From Oscillospiraceae bacterium (GTDB lineage Bacteria > Bacillota > Clostridia > Oscillospirales > Acutalibacteraceae), in the NCBI GenBank assembly GCA_015066345.1, contig SVOQ01000009.1:1-64000 (forward strand): a stretch of DNA of 64,000 nucleotides. Direction: 5' to 3'. Made by a program: the position numbers and the translations under genes. Under the pieces are notes generated by a model, which was given only the letters and a program-made list of their open reading frames with translations, ran no database searches and had not been told where the DNA came from. This document shows positions 1 through 8,054 of this stretch, one piece after another; within the stretch, counting starts at the first letter, position 1; each line of letters starts with the position of its first letter.

Positions 1-51
1 TTAGGTTCTGGTGGCACCCCCGTGCAGGTTCAAGTCCTGTCACCCGTACCA
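1..51 (+). tRNA. tRNA-Leu (anticodon UAG), 3' part only
   Basis: The window opens inside a tRNA. Bases 1-6 fit the end of the anticodon loop with TAG at 2-4, followed by the TCT side of the anticodon stem, a long variable arm of the class II type, a T-arm with GGTTCAAGTCC, the acceptor 3' strand CACCCGT and an encoded CCA ending at 51. The long variable arm plus the UAG anticodon points to leucine. The 5' half lies outside the window, so the acceptor pairing cannot be checked. Confidence 0.85.
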
Positions 52-56
52 AATAG

Positions 57-90
57 CAGAAATCCGATTTTTCGGGTTTCTGTTGTTTTT
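57..90 (+). terminator. Rho-independent terminator after tRNA-Leu
   Basis: CAGAAATCCG (57-66) pairs with CGGGTTTCTG (73-82), with one G-T pair, and is followed by a T-rich tract. It begins five bases after the CCA end. Confidence 0.75.
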
Positions 91-105
91 ATGTGTAAAG
101 TTGTA

Positions 106-199
106 AGGACTTGAACCTGCCCTCGCCGAAGGCGAACATAATCGGGCGTTCGCGTAGCGAATGATGGGCAGAGCCCATCAAGTCCTGTCACCCGTACCA
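106..199 (+). repeat. tRNA-derived hairpin repeat, unit 1
   Basis: A 94-bp unit. It starts with the reverse complement of the tRNA T-arm (AGGACTTGAACCTGC) and ends with a direct copy of the T-arm 3' side, acceptor strand and CCA (TCAAGTCCTGTCACCC, then GTACCA). The two ends can pair, and the middle holds further small hairpins (GCC-GAA-GGC; ATGGGC-AGA-GCCCAT). No 5' tRNA half is present, so it is not a functional tRNA gene. Unit 2 (254-346) is a close copy. Confidence 0.75.
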
Positions 200-202
200 A
201 AT

Positions 203-238
203 AAAAATAGGGTCACTTCTGTGACTCTATTTTTGTTT
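203..238 (+). terminator. Terminator after repeat unit 1
   Basis: AAAATAGGGTCAC pairs with GTGACTCTATTTT around a TTCT loop (stem 203-234), followed by Ts. Like the tRNA itself, the CCA-like end of unit 1 is directly followed by a terminator. Confidence 0.75.
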
Positions 239-253
239 TATGAGTACGATAAT

Positions 254-346
254 AGGACTTGAACCTGCCCTCGGCGAAGCCGAACATAATCGGGGTTCGC
301 GTAGCGAATGATGGGCAGAGCCCATCAAGTCCTGTCACCCGCACCA
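254..346 (+). repeat. tRNA-derived hairpin repeat, unit 2
   Basis: A 93-bp near copy of unit 1, again opening with the inverted T-arm and closing with a direct copy of the tRNA 3' end (acceptor CACCCGCACCA). In the small inner hairpin unit 1 has GCC-GAA-GGC while unit 2 has GGC-GAA-GCC: both sides changed and the pairing is kept. Confidence 0.75.
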
Positions 347-354
347 AATAGCAG

Positions 355-397
355 AAATCCGAACTTAATTGATAAAGTTATGTTTCGGATTTTTTAT
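355..397 (+). terminator. Terminator after repeat unit 2
   Basis: ATCCGAAC (357-364) can pair with GTTTCGGAT (382-390), followed by TTTTTT. Its upstream flank (aaatagcagaaatccga) matches the flank after the real tRNA, so the duplication includes part of the tRNA's own downstream sequence. Confidence 0.65.
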
Positions 398-424
398 AAC
401 TGACAATTAAGGAATGAATATAGT

Positions 425-719
425 ATGATAGGAATTATCGACATAAGCGGAGGTCTCAGAGGAATTTACACATGCGGAATTTTTTATTATCTTTTAGATA
501 ATAACATTAAGATTGATTATTGCCTTGGTGTTTCTTCGGGAAGTGCTAATCTTATTAATTATGTTGCGGGGCAAAGCACTTATTATTTACCCCGAAGAAT
601 GCTTCGGTATAGATACTCTTAAGCGAGAAAAAGATGGTATGGAAAAACTTTATCTGCTGGGATATAACGACGGAAAGAAAATTGAAGAATACCTGAAAAC
701 GATTAAAAATTTTGCTTAA
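425..719 (+). pseudogene. Decayed patatin-like phospholipase gene
   Basis: The first ~50 codons give the start of a patatin-like phospholipase: glycine-rich oxyanion motif (SGGLRG) and nucleophile motif G-V-S-S-G. The sequence then shifts frame near 575-600 and continues as a short tail (ECFGIDTLKREKDGMEKL...) that resembles the C-terminal end of the same family. Patatin-like proteins of this kind have about 280 residues, so roughly 180-200 internal codons appear to be deleted and the two ends are joined out of frame. Catalytic Asp and most of the fold are missing, so I infer no active product. Confidence 0.65.
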
Positions 720-774
720 ATCTAAAAGAGGAAACTTCATAATTTTACGCTTATGTAAAATTGTATAAAAAACC

Positions 775-801
775 AAGACAGTCCGAGGACTGTCTTGATT
801 T
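775..801. terminator. Bidirectional terminator
   Basis: Perfect 10-bp stem AAGACAGTCC / GGACTGTCTT with a 2-nt centre, T-run on the plus side and A-run on the left. It serves the minus-strand phosphatase gene ending at 803 and the patatin remnant. Confidence 0.85.
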
Positions 802-802
802 T

Positions 803-1549
803 TTATATCACTTTGTTTTTCGCTAAAATTGAAGATTTTTTGTAGAATGAGAGTTCTTCACCGTCTAACGTTGTTACAACTCCCCCTGCCTCTTCTACAA
901 TCAATTTACCTGCGGCAAAGTCCCACGGAGAAGTCTTTAATTCAAAATAAAGTTCTGCTCGTCCCGCGGCAACGGTACATAAATCCAAAGCCGCAGAACC
1001 GCTTCTTCTTAAGTCCAATCCCTGACTTAAATACTCTGCGGCAAGTTGGAATGTCTTTTCTGAAAGATCTTTATCATAGGGTGATGTTCCGAAAAGAATA
1101 AGAGCATTGCTTAAGTCCGAGTCGGAAACGCGGATTTGTTTACCGTTGCAATAAGCCCCGCCGTCCTTTATTGCATAAAAGACTTCGTTAAGATACGGGT
1201 TATATACAACACCCGCCACAACGTTTCCGTCTTTAAGTAAGGCAACAGAAATAGCACTGTAATGATAGTCTTTAATAAAATTGGTCGTGCCGTCAATGGG
1301 GTCAACTATGAAATAATAACCCTCCGATGTTAATACATCCGACGAACCCTCTTCACCGATAAATTTCGCTTCGGGTAAAATTTCCTTTAAACCGTCAAAA
1401 AGCATTCCCTGAATTTTAGTATCGTATTCAGTAACCAAATCGGCAATACCGCTTTTGGTGTTAATAGCCATTTTTTCTCTGTCGGCATTAAGCATTACCT
1501 TACCGCATTCTTTAACCAAAGTGCTAATTTCATTTATTAAATTCACCAT
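803..1549 (-). CDS. Inositol monophosphatase family protein
   Basis: A 248-residue member of the inositol monophosphatase (SuhB/IMPase) family, Mg-dependent sugar-phosphate phosphatases of the cytoplasm. The metal-site motifs are all visible: GEEG at 65-68, DPIDGTTN at 83-90 and WDFAAG at about 209-214; length is normal for the family. The ATG start at 1549 is supported by GAGGTA upstream. It is followed by the terminator at 775 and preceded by the lipoprotein gene with an 18-bp gap, so the two are likely co-transcribed. Substrate (inositol phosphate, histidinol phosphate, NADP or fructose bisphosphate) cannot be told from sequence alone. Confidence 0.9.
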   Translation of the reverse strand: MVNLINEISTLVKECGKVMLNADREKMAINTKSGIADLVTEYDTKIQGMLFDGLKEILPEAKFIGEEGSSDVLTSEGYYFIVDPIDGTTNFIKDYHYSAISVALLKDGNVVAGVVYNPYLNEVFYAIKDGGAYCNGKQIRVSDSDLSNALILFGTSPYDKDLSEKTFQLAAEYLSQGLDLRRSGSAALDLCTVAAGRAELYFELKTSPWDFAAGKLIVEEAGGVVTTLDGEELSFYKKSSILAKNKVI

Positions 1550-1567
1550 AATTTTACCTCATACCTT

Positions 1568-2440
1568 TCACACAGTAATTGTATTATCCATAGTAATACT
1601 CGCTCTATTGACATTCTGACCGAAAGCCTTGAAATTGTTCATACTTATCTCAACCGTGTAACTCCAGGTTCCGCTGACAATTTCGCCTTTATCATTAATA
1701 ACTACCCTTACACTCGGGTTTGTATAATAAATCTTAGTATCTTCCTCTGAAAGTTCAAGGGGCAGACCCATATCCGCCAAATCCTTAATAACTACGCTAA
1801 TATCACCAACCGCAGTAATTGCGTGACCGACGCTTCCGCTATTAGCATCCTCTTTCGGTCCTGAGGTCTGTTCAACCATAACCATTTCAATTACCGTATC
1901 ATTGCCGCTTTTATAAGCCTTAGCTGAACTTACATCCTGCGGAACAAGATTTTGAAATCCCCCCGTAATACCTGTATTCTCAGTAGAACTACTTTCAATA
2001 AACTTTGCAATTATGGGTTTTACAAGGGACATTGCTTTGTCATACTCGCCATTGTTTACGCTTATATCCTTAAGAGTTATTTTCATAGTTGAAGTTGCAT
2101 TCTCATTGGATTTTGTTGCCGCCTTTTTATATTCTTCAACTATTCTTTCAACTGACCAGTTAGCAGGGTCGTCAAAAGGCTCGGTAGTTATTATTTCCGC
2201 TTGTGTTGTACCGATTGTTGTTTCGGGTACTTGTTGCTGAGACTCCCGGACAAAATATTCGGTGGTATTGTACATAGTAGTTTCAGGGTTTAAAGCATTT
2301 TGAGTAATATTTTCGTTTATGTTACTTTCAGCAACTGTCGTACTCTCATCAGCAGAATCATCTTTCTTTATTTTACAAGAGGTCAAGGAAAAAACCACAA
2401 GAAAAGAAAACGAAAGTGCCAACGCCCTTTTCCAATTCAT
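1568..2440 (-). CDS. Lipoprotein of unknown function
   Basis: A 290-residue protein with a lipoprotein signal peptide: basic start (MNWKRAL), hydrophobic core and lipobox LTSC, so it should be lipid-anchored outside the membrane. A Thr/Ser/Glu-rich linker (about residues 30-85) precedes a ~200-residue domain I do not recognise, containing many alternating hydrophobic segments typical of a beta-rich lipoprotein. I place the start at the ATG at 2440 because GGGGTG lies 7 nt upstream; a GTG three codons earlier is too close to that site. It is transcribed from the promoter at 2476-2505 and probably with the downstream phosphatase. Confidence 0.75.
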   Translation of the reverse strand: MNWKRALALSFSFLVVFSLTSCKIKKDDSADESTTVAESNINENITQNALNPETTMYNTTEYFVRESQQQVPETTIGTTQAEIITTEPFDDPANWSVERIVEEYKKAATKSNENATSTMKITLKDISVNNGEYDKAMSLVKPIIAKFIESSSTENTGITGGFQNLVPQDVSSAKAYKSGNDTVIEMVMVEQTSGPKEDANSGSVGHAITAVGDISVVIKDLADMGLPLELSEEDTKIYYTNPSVRVVINDKGEIVSGTWSYTVEISMNNFKAFGQNVNRASITMDNTITV

Positions 2441-2475
2441 ATAAAACACCCCGAAATCAAATTTTCACAATAACA

Positions 2476-2505
2476 ATTATAGTCCATCCGCCGTTCATAT
2501 GTCAA
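2476..2505 (-). promoter_or_regulatory. Promoter of lipoprotein/phosphatase operon
   Basis: On the minus strand TTGACA (2505-2500), an 18-nt spacer and TATAAT (2481-2476), about 35 bp before the ATG. Confidence 0.75.
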
Positions 2506-2532
2506 CGACAAAAACAACTCACGCTTTTGTTA

Positions 2533-2561
2533 TTGAACAATAGATTTTTCTGTGATATACT
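2533..2561 (+). promoter_or_regulatory. Promoter of GH95 operon
   Basis: TTGAAC (2533-2538), 17-nt spacer, TATACT (2556-2561); the start codon follows at 2628. Confidence 0.65.
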
Positions 2562-2627
2562 TAAAATGTTAGAATGTTGCCTTAAAACGGCATTAAAAAC
2601 AATGGAACAAAAAAACAGGTGAAACTT

Positions 2628-4958
2628 ATGTCAACTAAACTTTGGTACGATGAATTTATAAATGACTGGATGTGGGCTCTGCCCTTAGGTAACGGTAGAG
2701 TGGGGGCTATGCAATACGGTAACCCCGACTGCGAACAGATTGAAATAAACGAAGAATCATTATGGAGCGGAAGGCAGATTAAAGAGAAGTATCACGCTTC
2801 ACCCGAGGCCCTTAGTGAAATCCGCCGTTTACTTCACGAGGAAAAGTTAAAAGAGGCTGCACAGAAGGCTCGTGAAACATTTTTATCCGACCCTCCCGTT
2901 GTTCGTTCCTACGAAAGTTTCGGTGAAATATTCATCGATTATCTTGATAAATCCCCTTACTCAAACTATCGCAAGGAATTGGATTTAAGTCAGGCTATTG
3001 CCCGAGTTTTCTGGACAAAAAGCAAGGTAAATTACAAAAGCGAATGTTTCATAAGTGAAAAATTTGACGGCTTTGTTTATAAAGTTGAAACTGACGGAAA
3101 GCCCTTTTCCTGTAATGTGAGCATCAAAAGAAAACAGGATGCTTATAGCTCCTGTATTGATGCAGACACAATTATTATGAACGGCAGAGTTACCTATTGT
3201 CCCCACCACTTCTATGGCGAGGGCGGAGAAGGTATGAGTTTTGGTGCAAAACTCCGCATCAAAACCGACGGTGAGCTTACCGCCGACCACAGTACCATTA
3301 CTGTTACTGATGCAACATATGTTAATGTTTATTCTGCCTTTGAAACAAACTACAACATTGAAAAATTTGATATTGACGAAAATATTGATATTAAATCAAA
3401 GTTAAATAACACAATAGAAAACTTCTGTAACGCGGATTACGAAAGCATTAAGGAAAAGCATATCGCCGACCATAAAGAATGGTTCGGCAATGTTGAGTTT
3501 ACCCTGCCCGAAAGTGAATTCAGCGCACTTCCCACAGACCAAAGATTAAAAGAGCTGCGTTGGGATGAATATGACCCCGATTTATTTGCTCTTTACTATA
3601 ACTTCGGCAGATATTTACTTATTGAAAGTTCGGGTAAAAATGCACGATTACCCGCTAACTTACAGGGTATTTGGTGTCATGATTTCAATCCCCCTTGGGG
3701 AAGTGACTTCCACACCAATATTAATCTTCAGATGAACTACTGGCCCGCAGAAAATACCAACCTTTCCGAGACAACCATACCCTTTATAAATTTCATGAAA
3801 ATGATAAGCGAGTTTGGTTCCGATACCGCAAAAGAGCTTTTCGGTGCAAGAGGTTGGGTTGTTAACCACACCACCGACGCGTTCGGCAGAACGGGTGTTC
3901 ACGACAGTGTTGACTGCGGCTTCTTCCCCATGGCGGGTCCTTGGCTTTGCCTTAACCTATGGGAGCATTACGAATACACAAACTCAACCGAATATCTTAA
4001 AGAAATTTACCCCATTTTAAAGGGCTCCTGTGAATTTGTTCAGGACTATTTGACTGAGAATGAAAAGGGTCAACTTATAACATCCCCCTCCAACTCACCG
4101 GAAAACGAATTCTATTACATAGACGCTAACGGTGAAAAACAGGAAAGCATGTTCACCGAGGGTGCAACAATAGATTATCAGATTATTTACGCTCTTTTCA
4201 CCCGTACGGCTCACGCTTGTAAGGTTCTCGGTATTGATGAGGATTTCACAAAAACTCTTTTTGATGTTCTCGCAAAACTTCCGCCCATGGAAATCAGTGA
4301 ACGTTACGGCACAATCCGTGAATGGATTAAGGACTACGAGGAAACTGAGCCGGGACACCGTCATATATCCCATCTCTTCGGTCTTTTCCCCGCTGACCAG
4401 ATTAACGAAAGTGACCCCGAAATATATGAGGCGGCAAAAAGAACAATTAAGAGAAGAATTGAAAACGGCGGTGGCTCAACGGGTTGGTCGAGAGCCTGGA
4501 CAATTTGCTTCTACACCCGTCTTAAGGATGGGGAAAATTCCCTTAACCACCTTAAATATCTTCTTAAAAAATGCACCGCAAATAATCTTTTTGATATTCA
4601 TCCGCCATTCCAGATTGACGGTAACTTCGGTGGCGTAGCAGGTATCACTGAAATGCTTATTCAAAGCCATTTGGGTACACCTGACAACAGAATTATTGAA
4701 CTTTTACCCGCTTTACCCGATGAATGGGATAAAGGCTCCATAAAGGGTATCAAGGCAAGGGGCGGTTTCACCTTTGACATAGAATGGAAAAACGGTGCAG
4801 TTAAAAAAGCCACAGTTACATCTAACACGAACCGCGAATTAAGTTTAAAGCTTAATTCCCGTACACCTTTACCCAAAACCTCAAAGGCTTTTGAATCTGA
4901 CGGCAACATAATCAAAATGCAATTTACCAAAGGCGAAAAAGCAGAATTTATATTTTAA
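2628..4958 (+). CDS. GH95 alpha-L-fucosidase
   Basis: A 776-residue glycoside hydrolase of family GH95, which removes terminal (mostly alpha-1,2-linked) L-fucose by inversion. The N-terminal beta-domain starts with the family signature (LPLGNGRVGAMQYG, then NEESLWSG); the (alpha/alpha)6 catalytic core shows NLQGIW at ~344, NPPWGSDFHTNIN at ~352, TSPSNSPENEF at ~486 and DGNFGG at ~663. Length is normal. There is no signal peptide, so it probably acts on imported fuco-oligosaccharides. The ATG at 2628 is preferred over GTG 2619 because AGGTGA (2616-2621) is well spaced from it. First gene of a four-gene operon ending at the terminator at 7713. Confidence 0.93.
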   Translation: MSTKLWYDEFINDWMWALPLGNGRVGAMQYGNPDCEQIEINEESLWSGRQIKEKYHASPEALSEIRRLLHEEKLKEAAQKARETFLSDPPVVRSYESFGEIFIDYLDKSPYSNYRKELDLSQAIARVFWTKSKVNYKSECFISEKFDGFVYKVETDGKPFSCNVSIKRKQDAYSSCIDADTIIMNGRVTYCPHHFYGEGGEGMSFGAKLRIKTDGELTADHSTITVTDATYVNVYSAFETNYNIEKFDIDENIDIKSKLNNTIENFCNADYESIKEKHIADHKEWFGNVEFTLPESEFSALPTDQRLKELRWDEYDPDLFALYYNFGRYLLIESSGKNARLPANLQGIWCHDFNPPWGSDFHTNINLQMNYWPAENTNLSETTIPFINFMKMISEFGSDTAKELFGARGWVVNHTTDAFGRTGVHDSVDCGFFPMAGPWLCLNLWEHYEYTNSTEYLKEIYPILKGSCEFVQDYLTENEKGQLITSPSNSPENEFYYIDANGEKQESMFTEGATIDYQIIYALFTRTAHACKVLGIDEDFTKTLFDVLAKLPPMEISERYGTIREWIKDYEETEPGHRHISHLFGLFPADQINESDPEIYEAAKRTIKRRIENGGGSTGWSRAWTICFYTRLKDGENSLNHLKYLLKKCTANNLFDIHPPFQIDGNFGGVAGITEMLIQSHLGTPDNRIIELLPALPDEWDKGSIKGIKARGGFTFDIEWKNGAVKKATVTSNTNRELSLKLNSRTPLPKTSKAFESDGNIIKMQFTKGEKAEFIF

Positions 4959-4972
4959 TTCGGAGGCAGACT

Positions 4973-6121
4973 ATGCCGGAAATAAATGAATATATTTTAA
5001 AAATATTCGAAAACAATATACAAAAGGCGGTTATAAGTAAACCTGTCAATAAAAGTTGTGAATATAAAAAAATCACAATTACAAAAATGAGTAACTCTTA
5101 TCAGGTTGCAAAATACACTGAAAAGCAGGTTTTTCACGAAAATATTACCGCCGAAAAAGTTGCGGAAAGATGTATCGAATTAATAGATAACACTTATCTT
5201 CAATTCAATGCATGGTCGCTAAACAAAGAATTTTCCATTATGATTACCAAAAAAGGCAAGGTTTTTTATAAAGCCAAAAACACCACTAATCAACCCTCGG
5301 TAGCCCCCGCGGAGCATAACCGACAAAAACAATATATCCTAAAAGAGGGCACTGTTATTGAACCCCTTGTGGATATGGGCATTTTCACAAAAGAGGGTAA
5401 GGTTGTTAAGGCAATGTATGACAAATACAAGCAGATTAACCGCCTTATAGAGATTATTGATGACTCGGTAAAACAAAGAGATTATAAAGAACTCAATATT
5501 ATTGACTTCGGTTGCGGAAAATCTTATCTGACATTCATCGTTTACTATTACTTAACCGAAATCAAGGGCATTGATGCTACAATAATCGGTCTTGACCTTA
5601 AAAAGGACGTTATTGAAAAATGTAACAAAGCCGCCGAGAAATACGGCTACAAAAATCTTCATTTTGAGTTGGGCGACATTAATGGTTACAAATGCCCCTT
5701 TGACGTGGATATGGTTATAACACTTCACGCTTGTGACACTGCAACGGATTTTGCTCTTTACAATGCCATAAATTGGGGTGCGAAAATGATTTTTTCCGTA
5801 CCCTGTTGCCAACACGAATTAAATAGCCAGATAAAAACCGAGAATTTATCCCTTTTAACCCGTTACGGTATTATTCAGGAACGTTTCTCAGCACTTCTGA
5901 CGGACTCTATAAGGGGTAATCTTCTTGAATACTGCGGATATAAAACCCAACTTTTAGAATTTATAGACTTCGCACATACACCAAAAAACATCCTCATACG
6001 CGCCGTACTAAAGGATTCGCAGACTAACGCCACAAAGGAAAAGGCATTAAACGAAGTAAAATCGGCAATGAGCGAGTTTAACGTTGAGCCTACATTGTAT
6101 AAACTTCTATTAAGTAAATAA
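4973..6121 (+). CDS. SAM-dependent methyltransferase (Methyltransf_32 type)
   Basis: A 382-residue protein with a class I SAM-binding fold in its second half: DFGCGKSYLT (~177-186), GLDL acidic strand, then ITLHACDTATD (~250) and VPCCQHEL (~275). The pattern HACD...PCCQ is that of the Methyltransf_32 family, related to glutathione-S-transferase C-like methyltransferases, some of which act on RNA. The first ~150 residues are an uncharacterised alpha/beta region. GGAGG precedes the ATG by a proper distance, and the gene follows the fucosidase by 14 bp. Methyl acceptor is unknown; linkage with the glycan enzymes may be only positional. Confidence 0.8.
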   Translation: MPEINEYILKIFENNIQKAVISKPVNKSCEYKKITITKMSNSYQVAKYTEKQVFHENITAEKVAERCIELIDNTYLQFNAWSLNKEFSIMITKKGKVFYKAKNTTNQPSVAPAEHNRQKQYILKEGTVIEPLVDMGIFTKEGKVVKAMYDKYKQINRLIEIIDDSVKQRDYKELNIIDFGCGKSYLTFIVYYYLTEIKGIDATIIGLDLKKDVIEKCNKAAEKYGYKNLHFELGDINGYKCPFDVDMVITLHACDTATDFALYNAINWGAKMIFSVPCCQHELNSQIKTENLSLLTRYGIIQERFSALLTDSIRGNLLEYCGYKTQLLEFIDFAHTPKNILIRAVLKDSQTNATKEKALNEVKSAMSEFNVEPTLYKLLLSK

Positions 6122-6134
6122 CCGAGGTGTTTTT

Positions 6135-6518
6135 ATGTTTGAGGAATATTTACTTCTTGGTGCATTCTTTTTGAGTTTTATTTTCGTAATCACTTTGGCT
6201 ATCTGGATTTTTAAAATCACCCAAAAACACCGAAAAGAATTAAAAAAGAATCCTCCAAAACAAATCAATTTGGATGACACTCCAAGTGAACCGATACTTA
6301 AAAAGGTAACTGTTATTAACCAATATTGCAATACCAAGGTTGTTGGAATAAAGCAACCGAAAGCAGTAGAAGAATTCTTCATTGCGTTTCAAGAGTCCGA
6401 CGGAAATACTTTCGATTTATCCGTACCTGAAGAATGTTACGATGGATTCGAAATAGGTCAGAAAGGCACACTTTCACTCGTAGATGGCAAATTGTACGGC
6501 TTTGAACTTGAAGAATAA
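6135..6518 (+). CDS. DUF2500 membrane-anchored protein
   Basis: A 127-residue protein: one N-terminal membrane helix (about residues 5-27), a charged linker, then a small beta-domain ending in EECYDGFEIGQKGTLSLVDGKLYGFE. That ending (…Y..L..GDKGTL.Y.G..F..F) matches the DUF2500 family, to which E. coli YhhM belongs; function unknown. GAGGTG upstream supports the ATG at 6135, 13 bp after the methyltransferase. No catalytic motif is visible. Confidence 0.75.
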   Translation: MFEEYLLLGAFFLSFIFVITLAIWIFKITQKHRKELKKNPPKQINLDDTPSEPILKKVTVINQYCNTKVVGIKQPKAVEEFFIAFQESDGNTFDLSVPEECYDGFEIGQKGTLSLVDGKLYGFELEE

Positions 6519-6546
6519 TTTTTCTTCCGACCGAAAGGATTTAATT

Positions 6547-7710
6547 ATGAAAGATAAAACATCTTTGGTATTTACAGGGGACATAGGTTTTGACCGCTAT
6601 ATGTATGAAAAATGGGATGATGAAAACCTTTTGTCCGATGAAATACTGAGCTTTTTGCATAGTGCTGACCACGTAATACCCAACGTTGAGGGTCCCGTGG
6701 CAGAGGCCGCCCCAAACACAACCCAAAGCGGTGTACAACAACTTTTACACACCATTGACCCCCGTGCCGTAAAGGTTTTAAATAAAATGAAAGCAGATAT
6801 CTGGAATATCTGCAATAATCATATTATGGATGCAGGTCCTTACGGTATTGAAAGCACCCTTAAAATCGCTGAAGAAAATGATGTTAAAACAATCGGTGCA
6901 GGAATGAATATTGACGAGGCAAGAAAGCCCGTTATAATCCCCGAAGCGGGTGGTATAGGTATGTTTGGTGTCGGCTATCAACGAGCCTGTCGCAAAGCGG
7001 ATATTGATAAACCCGGTTGCTACAGTTGGAGCGACCTCGATGCTATACAAAAAACTATTGACGATATTAAATCAAAGTGCCGTTGGTGTATAGTCGTAGC
7101 CCACGCAGGTGAAGAATTCACTCCACTCCCCTCACCCTACACAAGGGAAAGATACCGAAAATTCCTCGAAATGGGTGCGGATATTGTTGTTGGTCATCAC
7201 CCCCACGTACCTATGAATTACGAAACAGTGGGTGATAAGATAATCTTTTATTCATTGGGAAATTTCATTTTTGACACGGACTACCAACGCTCACAGCACA
7301 AGACCGAATACGGCATTATTATTAAACTTAATTTCACCGAAAATGAATTTAATTTAGAGCCAATGGGTCTTAAAATTTTACGCGGTGACGAGCATATAGT
7401 TAAACACGACTTGCCCGAAATCTTCGTAGATGTACAGGAGGAAGATTTCAACTTACTCTCACCTCTTTCCGCAAAAATGCACATTGAGGCTACAAAAAGG
7501 CAGATGACATATCTTAAACCTGAAGAATTTAAAAATGCTACCGAAGAAAAATGGAAAGAACATTTTTCTGAAGAATTAAGGACGGGCAGAGTACCCGGCG
7601 AAACCCTTGACTTTTTCATCCTTTGCCCCTTAGCCGAAAAAGCAGAAGAAGGCAAATGGAAACAAAGCAAATTAGAGGATGTTAAAAAGTATATTTTAGA
7701 ACAGATGTAA
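6547..7710 (+). CDS. CapA-family (PGA_cap) phosphoesterase-like protein
   Basis: A 387-residue CapA/PgsA-like protein with the metallophosphoesterase-type fold used in poly-gamma-glutamate export proteins. Visible motifs: FTGDIGFDR near the N-terminus, NVEGPV (~48), NNHIMD (~90), GHHPHV (~216) and YSLGNFIFD (~235). Unlike capsule-type CapA it has no signal peptide or membrane anchor, so it is likely cytoplasmic and its substrate is open. The ATG at 6547 follows AAAGGA; an upstream in-frame start inside the DUF2500 gene has no ribosome site. Last gene of the GH95 operon. Confidence 0.85.
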   Translation: MKDKTSLVFTGDIGFDRYMYEKWDDENLLSDEILSFLHSADHVIPNVEGPVAEAAPNTTQSGVQQLLHTIDPRAVKVLNKMKADIWNICNNHIMDAGPYGIESTLKIAEENDVKTIGAGMNIDEARKPVIIPEAGGIGMFGVGYQRACRKADIDKPGCYSWSDLDAIQKTIDDIKSKCRWCIVVAHAGEEFTPLPSPYTRERYRKFLEMGADIVVGHHPHVPMNYETVGDKIIFYSLGNFIFDTDYQRSQHKTEYGIIIKLNFTENEFNLEPMGLKILRGDEHIVKHDLPEIFVDVQEEDFNLLSPLSAKMHIEATKRQMTYLKPEEFKNATEEKWKEHFSEELRTGRVPGETLDFFILCPLAEKAEEGKWKQSKLEDVKKYILEQM

Positions 7711-7712
7711 AA

Positions 7713-7742
7713 AACAACCGCCAACAGGCGGTTGTTTTTTTA
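7713..7742 (+). terminator. Terminator of GH95 operon
   Basis: AACAACCGCC (7714-7722 region) pairs with GGCGGTTGTT around AACA, followed by seven Ts. Confidence 0.9.
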
Positions 7743-7800
7743 ATTCGTAATTCATAATTCGTAATGCGTAATTAAAGGGGCAAAGCCGATTGTAATTAGG
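7741..7800 (+). repeat. Dispersed intergenic repeat, part A
   Basis: An AATTCGTAATTC-type tract followed by GGGGCAAAGCCGATTGTAATT. The same ~58-bp block occurs in opposite orientation at 57362-57421 with only a few differences. Non-coding. Confidence 0.7.
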
Positions 7801-7817
7801 AATGAGGGGCACAAGTG

Positions 7818-8020
7818 CCGATTATAAAAAGTTGATGTAATGCGAAGTTCAACCTCTCTGCGTAAGGAGAGAGGGGGACCGCCATCCCGTAACTATCTGT
7901 GAAAATGAAGTTGTAAGCGTGACCGTGAGTTATTGATTTAATAAAGCTCGTCGGAGCGGTGGAGAGTCCGAATTACTCATTGCAAAAAGCAACTTTATAA
8001 GCGGTGGTGGGTAGTTCACT
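7818..8020 (+). repeat. Left arm of ~200-bp inverted repeat
   Basis: From GCCGATTATA to GGTAGTTCACT. It matches the reverse complement of 9594-9799 with about two substitutions and one 2-nt indel over ~200 bp. It contains internal hairpins (for example CTCTCTGCGTAAGGAGAG). It lies just beyond the 3' end of the EcsC-like gene. Non-coding; a diverged relative lies at 50518-50660. Confidence 0.9.
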
Positions 8021-8054
8021 TTCTGTTTATCTTCGGTTTGAAAACCCTTTATTC

